Source of the DNA: an uncultured Verrucomicrobiota bacterium
GTDB lineage: Bacteria; Verrucomicrobiota; Kiritimatiellia; CAIVKH01
Length of the DNA stretch: 24,837 nt
NCBI GenBank assembly: GCA_937996795.1
Contig: CALKUH010000058.1
Coordinates: 1 to 24,837, forward strand
Reading direction: 5' to 3'
The notes under the pieces are model-generated. The model made no database searches, was not told the DNA's origin, and saw only the letters and a program-made list of their open reading frames with translations. The position numbers were made by a program, and so were the translations under genes. The stretch's first letter is position 1. Each line of letters starts with the position of its first letter. Shown here one piece after another: positions 1-6,386 of this stretch.

Positions 1-229
1 CACCCCCCGCACGAAGACCACAACTCCCCGCCCCCGCAAAACCAAAACCCTCCCACTGCCGGCACGGAAATAATCCACCCTCCCCGCATCCGAATCTCCG
101 AAACCCTGCGCCGCCCCGTTTCCATCGCGCCGGAATATCTGCTGTCTAGTCCTGTCCCGCTTCGCCTCGATTCGTTTTGTTCGACACCAAGAAGCGCATT
201 TTCTCAAGGCGCCATTTACATCGTCAGAG
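1..229. other. Left-edge region with no supported gene
   Basis: No gene can be supported here. A plus-strand frame is open from base 1 to a TGA near 242, another plus-strand frame rich in Lys, Pro and Thr ends at a TAA near 72, and a minus-strand frame starting near 110 runs off the left edge. None has a recognisable domain, so any of them could be the end or start of a neighbouring gene or chance. Base composition becomes less GC-rich from about position 150 towards the DUF2971 gene. Confidence 0.4.
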
Positions 230-1210
230 TTAAAGTCGATTGATTTCGTGAAGAACGACTCCGAATTCTCCACCCCTTCGTCTTGCAATAGACATCTTGC
301 AACGTGGCAGGTCGGCAACAAGAGTCTTACAGTCCGCGACGACAATATCTGCTGCGCGACACCCTAGCACGATCTCCTTAATTGCCTGACGATCAAATCT
401 AAAGCAGCCAGAAGGAGCAAGGTGATAATCTGTAAATACAAATAGCCTGTATTCATCTTCGTATCTCCAGATATCATCCTTGCACGCCGCACACAGTGCA
501 GGATGTGTATGAACACTTAGATCAGGAGCCTTTGGAAAATACCACACAGGCCGGATCTCAGCGTCAATATTACCCTCATACTTAAGGGATTTTATTAATA
601 AATCGGTGTCAAACCCAACGCAGATTCCGCGATGCTGATCTGCGTAATGAGAAAACATCAATACACTATCGGGAATCGTTGTAAAACAGCCAACCGCAGC
701 CTCAATAAAAGTATAACGAATATCGTCGTTTACGCCGCAGTCAAATGGATCATTAAACATCGATGGAGAAGGGATAAATAATTGGCCAGAACCAAGAAGC
801 TGTCCGATGCGCTCTCGATTGTAGGTAAGATATCTGTAAACAGTTCGCGGAAACTTGCGCAGAACAAATTTTGATGAAACATCTAAATCACGCGCTTTGT
901 CTTCCCAGTAGTCACGAACGCATGAATAAATATAATCTGGAAGTCGAATATATTGAGAGAGGGTTGCCCAAGGAATTATGCGCCTAAGCAGCGATATATA
1001 CTCCATTTCGTTTTTATCAGTTTTTCCCTCTGTAATCCAATCCGAAAAGTTCTCTATCCTATTGACGTCATCATAATCTTTTGCAGACAACTCGCCCTGC
1101 ATCGCGATGATCGACAGCGCGAATGTAGGTACTGAGCAAACCTCCATTTTCTTGTAATAGAAAGTGAGGCTTGCCGAAGGAGGCATCATGTTTTTTTCAT
1201 TACTATTCAT
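230..1210 (-). CDS. DUF2971 domain protein
   Basis: Protein of about 326 residues. The C-terminal two thirds match the DUF2971 pattern: a VYRYLTYNRERIGQLLGSG-type opening, the FIPSPSMFNDPFDCG block, then VLMFSHYADQHRGICVGFD and WRYEDEYRLFVF. The family is of unknown biochemical function and is common in accessory and defence-type regions; no catalytic residues can be assigned. The N-terminal third is not recognised. The start is uncertain: ATG at 1210 is chosen, but a GTG at 1246, an ATG at 1189 and an ATG at 1147 are in the same frame and none has a good Shine-Dalgarno. The gene is clearly richer in A+T than everything to its right, which suggests horizontal acquisition. It lies directly downstream of a 195-bp leader repeat that also precedes the ORF6N gene. 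Confidence 0.8.
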   Translation of the reverse strand: MNSNEKNMMPPSASLTFYYKKMEVCSVPTFALSIIAMQGELSAKDYDDVNRIENFSDWITEGKTDKNEMEYISLLRRIIPWATLSQYIRLPDYIYSCVRDYWEDKARDLDVSSKFVLRKFPRTVYRYLTYNRERIGQLLGSGQLFIPSPSMFNDPFDCGVNDDIRYTFIEAAVGCFTTIPDSVLMFSHYADQHRGICVGFDTDLLIKSLKYEGNIDAEIRPVWYFPKAPDLSVHTHPALCAACKDDIWRYEDEYRLFVFTDYHLAPSGCFRFDRQAIKEIVLGCRAADIVVADCKTLVADLPRCKMSIARRRGGEFGVVLHEINRL

Positions 1211-1266
1211 ATTGCACTGATGAGCACTGATGGGGTCAGTCCGCACATATTTGCATCTTCGCCATC

Positions 1267-1462
1267 TTCATGTTGTTCCACCTGCCCGCCTTTTCCACTT
1301 CTGCGCATCCCCTTCCCCGATCAGGCGCGCGCCGTGGGGTTTTGGTCCCACCGGAGGGCACGGTCTGAAGGACGCTGGAGTGTAGGAATTGTGGCGGCGG
1401 GCGGCAAGGAGGAGGTGACATGAGGAGGTGATCAGTGACCGGTGACCGGTAATCGGGGGGGG
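1267..1462 (-). repeat. Leader repeat A, copy 1 (upstream of DUF2971 gene)
   Basis: Imperfect direct copy of 2256-2449, in the same orientation. The last ~60 bp (about 1400-1462) are almost identical to copy 2, including a 7-bp-phased run of GGTGACC-like units and the GGAGGAGGTGA blocks; the gene-proximal half is more diverged. Read on the minus strand it ends in AGGTGGAACAACATG, a Shine-Dalgarno plus ATG, but the frame closes after 11 codons just before the DUF2971 gene. It therefore looks like the 5' leader of an ORF6N-type gene whose body is missing. Confidence 0.85.
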
Positions 1463-1561
1463 CTCCGGAACTTTGTCGCGAGATTTGTCGATCTCGTTGC
1501 CGATATCGGCCCACATTCACGGTTTTCCTCCCCGCGCCCGCCGTGCGCGGCTACAGGGGAT

Positions 1562-1589
1562 TTCGTGTGGTTCGTGTATTTCGTGGTTT
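1562..1589. repeat. 9-bp tandem repeat, TTCGTG type
   Basis: Three successive 9-bp units (TTCGTGTGG, TTCGTGTAT, TTCGTGGTT). They share the period and consensus YTYCGYGNN with the CTCCGTG and TTTCGCG units at 1637-1701 and 2462-2516. A GAC/GAG-rich low-complexity stretch follows at about 1600-1630. The region 1463-1636 otherwise holds no supported gene. Confidence 0.7.
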
Positions 1590-1636
1590 ACCCATCCGGA
1601 TCGAGGACGACGACGAGGAAGAGGACGAGTGGGGGG

Positions 1637-1701
1637 TTCCGCTCCGTGTCCTCCGTGCGCTCCGTGGTGAAATTCCGCTCCCTTTCGCGTGTTTCGCGGG
1701 C
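1637..1701. repeat. Repeat B, copy 1 (CTCCGTG and TTTCGCG units)
   Basis: Contains three 9-bp CTCCGTG units followed by two 9-bp TTTCGCG units. The same block recurs at 2462-2516 with one CTCCGTG unit fewer. It sits four bases beyond the ORF6N stop codon, so the element closely follows the gene and begins the next leader-plus-gene unit. Confidence 0.8.
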
Positions 1702-1705
1702 AGAT

Positions 1706-2260
1706 TCAGGATCGCGATACACGACGTCGTCCGTAGGCCACGCGGCCCTCCTTGACGTGGAACCCGATCTGTTTCGGCGGTGGTTCGGGCGGGGTCATCA
1801 ATTCGCGAACGGCGTCATAAAGCGCCTGGATATGCGCATCGTGAGTGGTCACCTTTTGTTCGAGGTCGGCCAGTTTCGCCGCCAGCTGCACATTGGCCAG
1901 CAGCGCCTCCCGGAGCCGCACAAATGCGCGCATGAGCAAAACGTTCAGATCCATGGCCCGCTCGCTGCGCAAGACGCAGGAAAGCATCGCAACGCCCTGC
2001 TCCGTAAACGCTAACACGTTACGGGCGCGCAAGATGCGTCCACAGGTCACAAACTGTGACCTGTCGCGAATCTCCGTCCGGGTCAGCGGAAACATGAAAT
2101 CCGGCGGAAAGCGCCGTTTATTGCGCTTCACCGCCTGAATCAGCGCCTTTGCCGGCACCCCATACAGCCGCGCCAAGTCCGAGCTCAACATCACCCGCTG
2201 CCCACGAATGAGATGGATCAGCGTTTCGACACGTGGTTCGGGATGGATGGATTCATTCAT
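1706..2260 (-). CDS. ORF6N domain protein
   Basis: 184 residues. Residues ~12-100 carry the ORF6N signature: LIRGQRVMLSSDLARLYGV, the RNKRRFPPDFMFPL block, the RSQFVT block and AFTEQGVAMLSCVLRSERA. The ORF6N domain is a KilA-N-related DNA-binding-type domain found in phage and in many chromosomal genes of environmental bacteria; its cellular role is unknown. The C-terminus has a predicted coiled coil (about residues 125-155) and the usual short tail containing PKQIGFHV. ATG at 2260 is chosen because homology begins just after it and an AGGCGG-like Shine-Dalgarno lies about eight bases upstream. The start codon lies inside leader repeat A copy 2, and repeat B copy 1 follows the stop by four bases, so the gene is tightly packaged between repeats. 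Confidence 0.9.
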   Translation of the reverse strand: MNESIHPEPRVETLIHLIRGQRVMLSSDLARLYGVPAKALIQAVKRNKRRFPPDFMFPLTRTEIRDRSQFVTCGRILRARNVLAFTEQGVAMLSCVLRSERAMDLNVLLMRAFVRLREALLANVQLAAKLADLEQKVTTHDAHIQALYDAVRELMTPPEPPPKQIGFHVKEGRVAYGRRRVSRS

Positions 2261-2449
2261 GTTGTTCCGCCTGCCGGCTTTCTCGCACCCTGCATGTCGC
2301 GCTCCCCGATCAGGCGCACGCCGACGGGTTTTGGGACCACCGGAGGGCACGGCCTGACAGGCGCTGGAGTGTAGAAAGTGTGGCGGCTGGCGGCAAGGAG
2401 GAGGTGACAGGAGGAGGTGATCAGTGACCGGTGACCGGTAATCGGGGGG
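2256..2449 (-). repeat. Leader repeat A, copy 2 (upstream of ORF6N gene)
   Basis: Direct-repeat partner of 1267-1462. On the minus strand it runs from the 7-bp-phased GGTCACC-like region through a ~130-bp leader to the ORF6N ribosome binding site and ATG. It presumably holds the promoter and 5' untranslated region of that gene, but no clear -35/-10 pair was identified. Confidence 0.85.
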
Positions 2450-2461
2450 CTGGACGTCGAA

Positions 2462-2516
2462 TTCCGCTCCGTGCGCTCCGTGGTGACGGTCCGCCCCTTT
2501 CGCGTGTTTCGCGGGC
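2462..2516. repeat. Repeat B, copy 2 (CTCCGTG and TTTCGCG units)
   Basis: Two CTCCGTG units, a short spacer and two TTTCGCG units, matching 1637-1701 except for one missing unit. It lies immediately beyond leader repeat A copy 2, reproducing the order B, A, gene seen for the DUF2971 unit. Confidence 0.8.
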
Positions 2517-2558
2517 TGGCTTCCGCTCGACGGCCGGTTGGGAGCGGTGCTCGAAAGA

Positions 2559-2594
2559 AAACGGGCGCGCGCCATGGAAGGCGCGCGCCCGTTT
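2559..2594 (-). terminator. Intrinsic terminator of amtB-glnK
   Basis: Perfect 15-bp inverted repeat (left arm AAACGGGCGCGCGCC at 2559-2573, right arm 2580-2594) with a six-base loop. In the minus-strand transcript it ends in a T-rich tract (TTTTCTTTC). It starts 20 bases after the glnK stop codon. Confidence 0.9.
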
Positions 2595-2614
2595 ATGTCC
2601 CCCTGGCGGATGAA

Positions 2615-2956
2615 TCAGCCGATGGCGAGGTTGCCGGTTTCGCCGGTGCGGATGCGGACGACTTCCTCGAGGTCGAGGACGAAGATCTTGCCGTCGCCGA
2701 TGCTGCCCGTGCGGGCGCCCTCGGTGATGGCGTCGATGGTCGGTTTTACGAATTCCGCGTTGACGGCGATTTCCAGCTTCACCTTTTTCAGCAGGCTGCC
2801 CGCCTCCTTGTGGCTGCGGTACACGGCCGAGATGCCCTTCTGGCGTCCGCGGCCCAGCACGGTGCTGACGGTGACGAGGTGGATTTCCTTCTGCTCGAGC
2901 AGGTCGAGGACCTGGTCCAGGCGATCCGGTTGGATGACGGCGATGATGTATTTCAT
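2615..2956 (-). CDS. glnK: PII nitrogen regulatory protein
   Basis: 113 residues, the normal length of GlnB/GlnK trimeric signal proteins, which bind ATP/ADP and 2-oxoglutarate and plug the AmtB ammonium channel. The GRGRQKG stretch with Gln39, the Lys57-Lys58 pair, TGSIGDGKIFV and RIRTGETG at the C-terminus are the nucleotide and 2-oxoglutarate contacts of the family. The T-loop keeps Tyr46, but the position of Tyr51, the uridylylation site of enteric PII proteins, is Glu51. UMP modification at the usual site is therefore not expected. ATG at 2956 is preceded by GGGAG. It follows amtB by 17 bases, the classic amtB-glnK pairing, here with amtB first. Named glnK rather than glnB because of this linkage. 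Confidence 0.95.
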   Translation of the reverse strand: MKYIIAVIQPDRLDQVLDLLEQKEIHLVTVSTVLGRGRQKGISAVYRSHKEAGSLLKKVKLEIAVNAEFVKPTIDAITEGARTGSIGDGKIFVLDLEEVVRIRTGETGNLAIG

Positions 2957-2973
2957 GGCGATGCTCCCTGCGA

Positions 2974-4305
2974 TTAGTCGAGGACCGTGTAGCCCGATTC
3001 CTTGTGCTGCGTGAGGTCCAGCCCCACGCGCTCTTCATGCTCGCTGACGCGCAGCCCGATCGTGAGGTCGACCAGCTTCAGCAGGATGTAGGAGGCCGCG
3101 AAGGAGAAGACCATCGTGACCACCGTGGCTTTCAGTTGGATGATGAACTGCGGCCAGGGCGCATGCGCCACGAGCGGGTTCACCGCCGCGCTGCAAAACA
3201 GGCCCGTGGCCAGCGCGCCCCAGATGCCGCCCACGCCGTGCACGCCGAACGCGTCGAGCGTGTCATCGTAGCCGAGCTTCGGTTTCACGAACGTCACGAA
3301 CAGCCAGCAGATCAGTGAGGATCCGAGACCGATCCAGATCGCGCCGGTGACGTCAACAAATCCACAGGCCGGCGTGATGGCGACCAGGCCCGCGACGACG
3401 CCGGTGATCATGCCGAGGGTCGTGGGCCTGCCGTGGTACAGCCAGTCCACCAGCGCCCACGCCAGACCGGCGACCGCGGTGGCCACATGCGTCGTCACCA
3501 TCGCATTCGCGGCGATGCCGTCCGCGGCCAGCGAACTGCCCGCGTTGAACCCGAACCAGCCGAACCAGAGCATGCCCGCGCCGAGGACGGCGAGCGGCAG
3601 GCTGTGCGGCGGCGATACGCTGCCCTTGCGCTTGCCCAGCACCAGCGCGGCGGCGAGCGCGGCCATGCCCGCGTTGATGTGCACGACGGTTCCGCCGGCG
3701 AAATCCAGCGCGCCCCAGTCAAAAATGAATCCGCCGCCCCACACCCAGTGTGCGACCGGCGAATAGACCAGCAGCGACCACAGGACGGTGAAGACGCAGA
3801 AGGCGGAGAACTTGAGGCGTTCCGCGCAGGCGCCGATGATCAGCGCGGGCGTGATCATCGCAAACTTCAACTGAAACGCCATGAAGACGAGATGCGGGAT
3901 GGTATAGCCGGGCCACGGTTCCGCGCCGACGTTTCGCAGCAACAGATAATCCAACCCGCCGATCAGCCCCTTGATGTCCGTGCCGAAGGCGAGGCTGTAC
4001 CCGACGACAACCCACGTCACCGTCACCAGGCACATCGACATGAAGCACTGCATCAGGACGGACAGGATGTTCTTCTTGCGGACCAATCCTCCGTAGAAGA
4101 ACGCGAGGCCCGGCGTCATCAACAGGACCAACCCCGAGCTGGCCAGCAGCCATGCCGTGTTTCCGCTGTCGATCGCCGCCGCGGGCTCCGCCGCCGCCTC
4201 CACCACGGCCTCCGCGTCTTGCGCGGTCACCGATCCCGCACTGCCCAGCCAGCACAACGCCGCGACGGCCAGCGCCAACCCTACCCGTTTGCACATCCGA
4301 TACAT
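2974..4305 (-). CDS. amtB: Ammonium transporter
   Basis: 443 residues, a full-length Amt/MEP/Rh channel that moves ammonium across the inner membrane. There is an N-terminal hydrophobic segment ending near VTAQ (residue ~29), probably a signal peptide, then a series of membrane helices. Family landmarks are the GLVRKKN segment after the first helix, the DFAGGTVVHINAG signature with the first pore His (His209), and GVHGVGGIWGALATGLF with the second pore His (His356). ATG at 4305 has a strong AAGGAGG Shine-Dalgarno seven bases upstream. It is followed by glnK, whose product is expected to block the channel when nitrogen is sufficient. A sigma-54 promoter about 35-50 bases upstream implies induction under nitrogen limitation. 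Confidence 0.96.
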   Translation of the reverse strand: MYRMCKRVGLALAVAALCWLGSAGSVTAQDAEAVVEAAAEPAAAIDSGNTAWLLASSGLVLLMTPGLAFFYGGLVRKKNILSVLMQCFMSMCLVTVTWVVVGYSLAFGTDIKGLIGGLDYLLLRNVGAEPWPGYTIPHLVFMAFQLKFAMITPALIIGACAERLKFSAFCVFTVLWSLLVYSPVAHWVWGGGFIFDWGALDFAGGTVVHINAGMAALAAALVLGKRKGSVSPPHSLPLAVLGAGMLWFGWFGFNAGSSLAADGIAANAMVTTHVATAVAGLAWALVDWLYHGRPTTLGMITGVVAGLVAITPACGFVDVTGAIWIGLGSSLICWLFVTFVKPKLGYDDTLDAFGVHGVGGIWGALATGLFCSAAVNPLVAHAPWPQFIIQLKATVVTMVFSFAASYILLKLVDLTIGLRVSEHEERVGLDLTQHKESGYTVLD

Positions 4306-4340
4306 GCCGAACCTCCTTGGATAACGATGTCGGTTCTACA

Positions 4341-4357
4341 CGCAAGGGATGTGCCAA
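4341..4357 (-). promoter_or_regulatory. Sigma-54 (-24/-12) promoter for amtB-glnK
   Basis: On the minus strand the sequence TTGGCACATCCCTTGCG has the RpoN pattern TGGCAC-N5-TTGC, with the invariant GG and GC separated by exactly ten bases. The expected transcript start is near 4330, leaving a ~25-base leader that contains the Shine-Dalgarno at 4311-4318. This is the nitrogen-limitation promoter class normally activated by NtrC; no ntrBC genes are in the window. Confidence 0.85.
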
Positions 4358-4382
4358 CAGGGAGCGGATGCGCGGCGCAATC

Positions 4383-4398
4383 GCGCAATATCTTGCAC
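4383..4398. promoter_or_regulatory. Possible enhancer-binding palindrome upstream of amtB
   Basis: GCGCAA, four bases, TTGCAC forms a near-perfect inverted repeat about 30 bases upstream of the -24 element. Further TTGC/GCAA half-sites lie at about 4376-4380, 4408-4411 and 4421-4424. They could bind an NtrC-like activator, but they do not match the enteric NtrC box well. The remaining bases up to 4483 are AT-rich and hold no gene. Confidence 0.35.
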
Positions 4399-4483
4399 AT
4401 CAATTTGTTGCGAGATTTATTTGCGCGCGAGGTAAACGTAGGAAATATATATCGAGCTAACAATAGCGTAACTTCGGCGTAAC

Positions 4484-4945
4484 TTAATCGACAATTTTGT
4501 TGCCTGAAGAGATGGCGAGATCGTCGTCCGTAAAGAGCCGACGATCCGGGCCGGCGGAGCGAAGGTCGATGGCATCCGGTGCGCGCGGATGGATGTGATA
4601 GGGCGTGCCCCAAGGGTCGATCAGGCGTCCGTCGCGAAGGGCGGGATGATTCGTTGCGAGAAAGAGGTCGCCCCGACGGTTGCCGCCGGTCAGCGCGCGC
4701 GCGAATTCCTCGTTGATGCCAAGTGGCGGGCGATACGGGTCCTTGAGGGCGGTCAGCATCAGGAGGATGCTTCCGTGAAGTTCGCGAAGTTCCTCCTCCG
4801 CAGTTGTCTGCGGTCCCGGGCGAAGCAAATCGGTTGCGTGCCCGGTCGTATCGGGAGCCGGCGCCGACATCTCCAGTAAACGCGAGCGCGGCCAGATGAC
4901 CCATGCGATCAGGATCAGCACGGCGGCAACGAACAGGCGTTTCAC
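4484..4945 (-). CDS. Small pseudopilin-like (GspG C-terminal-type) exported protein
   Basis: 153 residues from GTG at 4945; an in-frame ATG at 4966 is possible. GTG is preferred because it forms a GTGA overlap with the stop of the DUF1501 gene and gives a clean N-terminus, MKRLFVAAVLILIAWVIWP, a signal peptide or membrane anchor. The C-terminal part contains LIDPWGTPYHIHP, then DLRSAGPDRRLFTDDDL. This is the DPWG-x-PY plus acidic loop pattern of the C-terminal calcium-binding lobe of type II secretion major pseudopilins (GspG). The typical prepilin methylation motif is not evident, so it is probably not a real pilin subunit. As last gene of the DUF1800-DUF1501 operon it probably works with those exported proteins in the envelope. 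The function is not known. Confidence 0.7.
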   Translation of the reverse strand: MKRLFVAAVLILIAWVIWPRSRLLEMSAPAPDTTGHATDLLRPGPQTTAEEELRELHGSILLMLTALKDPYRPPLGINEEFARALTGGNRRGDLFLATNHPALRDGRLIDPWGTPYHIHPRAPDAIDLRSAGPDRRLFTDDDLAISSGNKIVD

Positions 4946-6378
4946 GCGAGAAATCCCACGGGCCAAGCTTCACTTGCAGTGTCGTAGAAGCGGTCGATGT
5001 TTGGCAGCACGAGCGGCAGCGATCCGGGCGACACGCCGAGCCAGCGGGCGAGCTCCGCGAAATACTCATCCGCCGATGTTGTGGGAATCAACCGCCCGCG
5101 GCCCACATCCAGCGGATTGTTATCGTAGAGCGAGGGGTACTGGCCCCAGATGCGGCGGCCATTCACGCCGCCGCCGACCACGAGATGGTTGCCGCCCCAC
5201 GCGTGGTCCGAGCCGCGCCCGTTCGATGTCAGCGTGCGTCCGAAATCCGACGCCGTGAACAGCGTCACCTGATTCTCGACGCCCAGGGATTCGAGCGCCG
5301 CATAAAACGCGCCGATGGCCTGGCTCACGACCGGCAGCATGGCGGCCTGGTTGTTGAGCACCTCGTCGTGGTGATCCCATCCGCCGAAGTTCACGAAAAA
5401 CGTCTGGCGCGTCATCCCGAGCGCGTTGCGGCCGGCAATGGTCTTCGCGATCATGCGGAGCGACTGGGCGAGGTTGGTCGACGGAAACGTGACGCCGGGC
5501 GGGAGGTCCGCGCTCGTCGCCCCTGCGAAGACTTCATACGCCTCCATCGCGTCGCGTTTCGACTTTGCGAACGTCTGCGCGAAGAGGTTCTGGTAGTGAA
5601 CGCCGAGCTGGCTGTCCACCGCCGCGCTGCGGCTCTGGATCACGTCCTGCCATTGCTGCCACTGCGGCTGGTAGCCCTGCAATCCGACCGCCCCGTTGGG
5701 CGTGATCGCATACTCGAAGACCGACAGGCCCGACTGCCAGACGTTGCTGCCGGCCAGCGAGATGTTCATCGACACCTTGTCGTTGCCATTGATCGCGTGC
5801 AACAGGTCCGCCATGCGGCCCGCCCACCCCACCGCGGACCGGGTGTCGGGAAGCGAGGTCTGCCACTGCTCGATCTGGTCCGAATGCGAAAAGAGGCCCA
5901 GCGGGAGCGGCACTGATCCGTTCAGGTACTGCGCCTTGGTGATCGGCTCCACCAGCGTCCCGACATTCGCCACGAAGGCCGCGTGACCGTCCTCGAAGAG
6001 TTGCTGGATCTCCGGCATACCGGGATGTACGCCGAGTTGCACGCCGGGATCGACCACCGGGTTGATGGGCAACAAATCACCCTGCGGCAGCGCCAGGTCC
6101 TGCCGGATGCCGGCGTACTCGGCATAGGCCGTCCCGCCGCGCGGCACGAGCATATTGAAGGAGTCGTTGCCTCCGTTGAGGAACACACACACGAGCGCGC
6201 GATATTCCGACGGGCCCGGCTCCGCCGCGGCGACACTGCCCGCGAGTTTCAAGTTGAGGATGGTGTTGAGGATGGGGATCGCGGAGACGGCCGCGCAACT
6301 GGCTTGCCCGAGAAACTGGCGGCGCGACAGCGCGGCAGCGGGTGCTCGCTCTCGTCGAGGGGTGCACTTGATGTTCAT
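4942..6378 (-). CDS. DUF1501 family Tat-exported protein
   Basis: 478 residues. The N-terminus has a twin-arginine motif SRRQFLG (residues 18-24) followed by a hydrophobic stretch, so export as a folded protein is expected. DUF1501 hallmarks are VCVFLNGGNDSFNMLVP (about 63-79), NFGGWDHHDE, and ASDFGRTLTSNGRGSDHAWG followed by HLVVGGGVNGRRIWGQYP. The family belongs to the alkaline-phosphatase/sulfatase-like fold group, but its substrate is unknown. ATG at 6378 has a TAGGAG ribosome site. It begins 8 bases after the stop of the DUF1800 gene and its own stop overlaps the pseudopilin-like gene, so the three are surely co-transcribed. The DUF1800-DUF1501 pairing is widespread in Planctomycetes, Verrucomicrobia and some Proteobacteria; the pair probably acts together outside the cytoplasm. 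Confidence 0.92.
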   Translation of the reverse strand: MNIKCTPRRERAPAAALSRRQFLGQASCAAVSAIPILNTILNLKLAGSVAAAEPGPSEYRALVCVFLNGGNDSFNMLVPRGGTAYAEYAGIRQDLALPQGDLLPINPVVDPGVQLGVHPGMPEIQQLFEDGHAAFVANVGTLVEPITKAQYLNGSVPLPLGLFSHSDQIEQWQTSLPDTRSAVGWAGRMADLLHAINGNDKVSMNISLAGSNVWQSGLSVFEYAITPNGAVGLQGYQPQWQQWQDVIQSRSAAVDSQLGVHYQNLFAQTFAKSKRDAMEAYEVFAGATSADLPPGVTFPSTNLAQSLRMIAKTIAGRNALGMTRQTFFVNFGGWDHHDEVLNNQAAMLPVVSQAIGAFYAALESLGVENQVTLFTASDFGRTLTSNGRGSDHAWGGNHLVVGGGVNGRRIWGQYPSLYDNNPLDVGRGRLIPTTSADEYFAELARWLGVSPGSLPLVLPNIDRFYDTASEAWPVGFLA

Positions 6379-6386
6379 GGTGGCTC

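Noticed and set aside
1..242. Plus-strand frame open from the left edge to 242
   Set aside because: Eighty codons without recognisable domain or coding bias; competing open frames exist on both strands.
1236..1520. Small minus-strand open frames within leader repeat A copy 1
   Set aside because: The same proline/arginine-rich translation arises from copy 2 because the DNA is repeated; no coding signal beyond the 11-codon stub.
1267..2516. Integron attC sites or a CRISPR array
   Set aside because: The repeats are too long or too short-phased, are not evenly spaced by unique spacers, and no GTTRRRY/RYYYAAC core pair or integrase/cas gene was seen.
3433..4482. Long plus-strand open frame opposite amtB
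   Set aside because: Antisense to a clear ammonium transporter; translation is Arg/His/Gln-rich low-complexity sequence.
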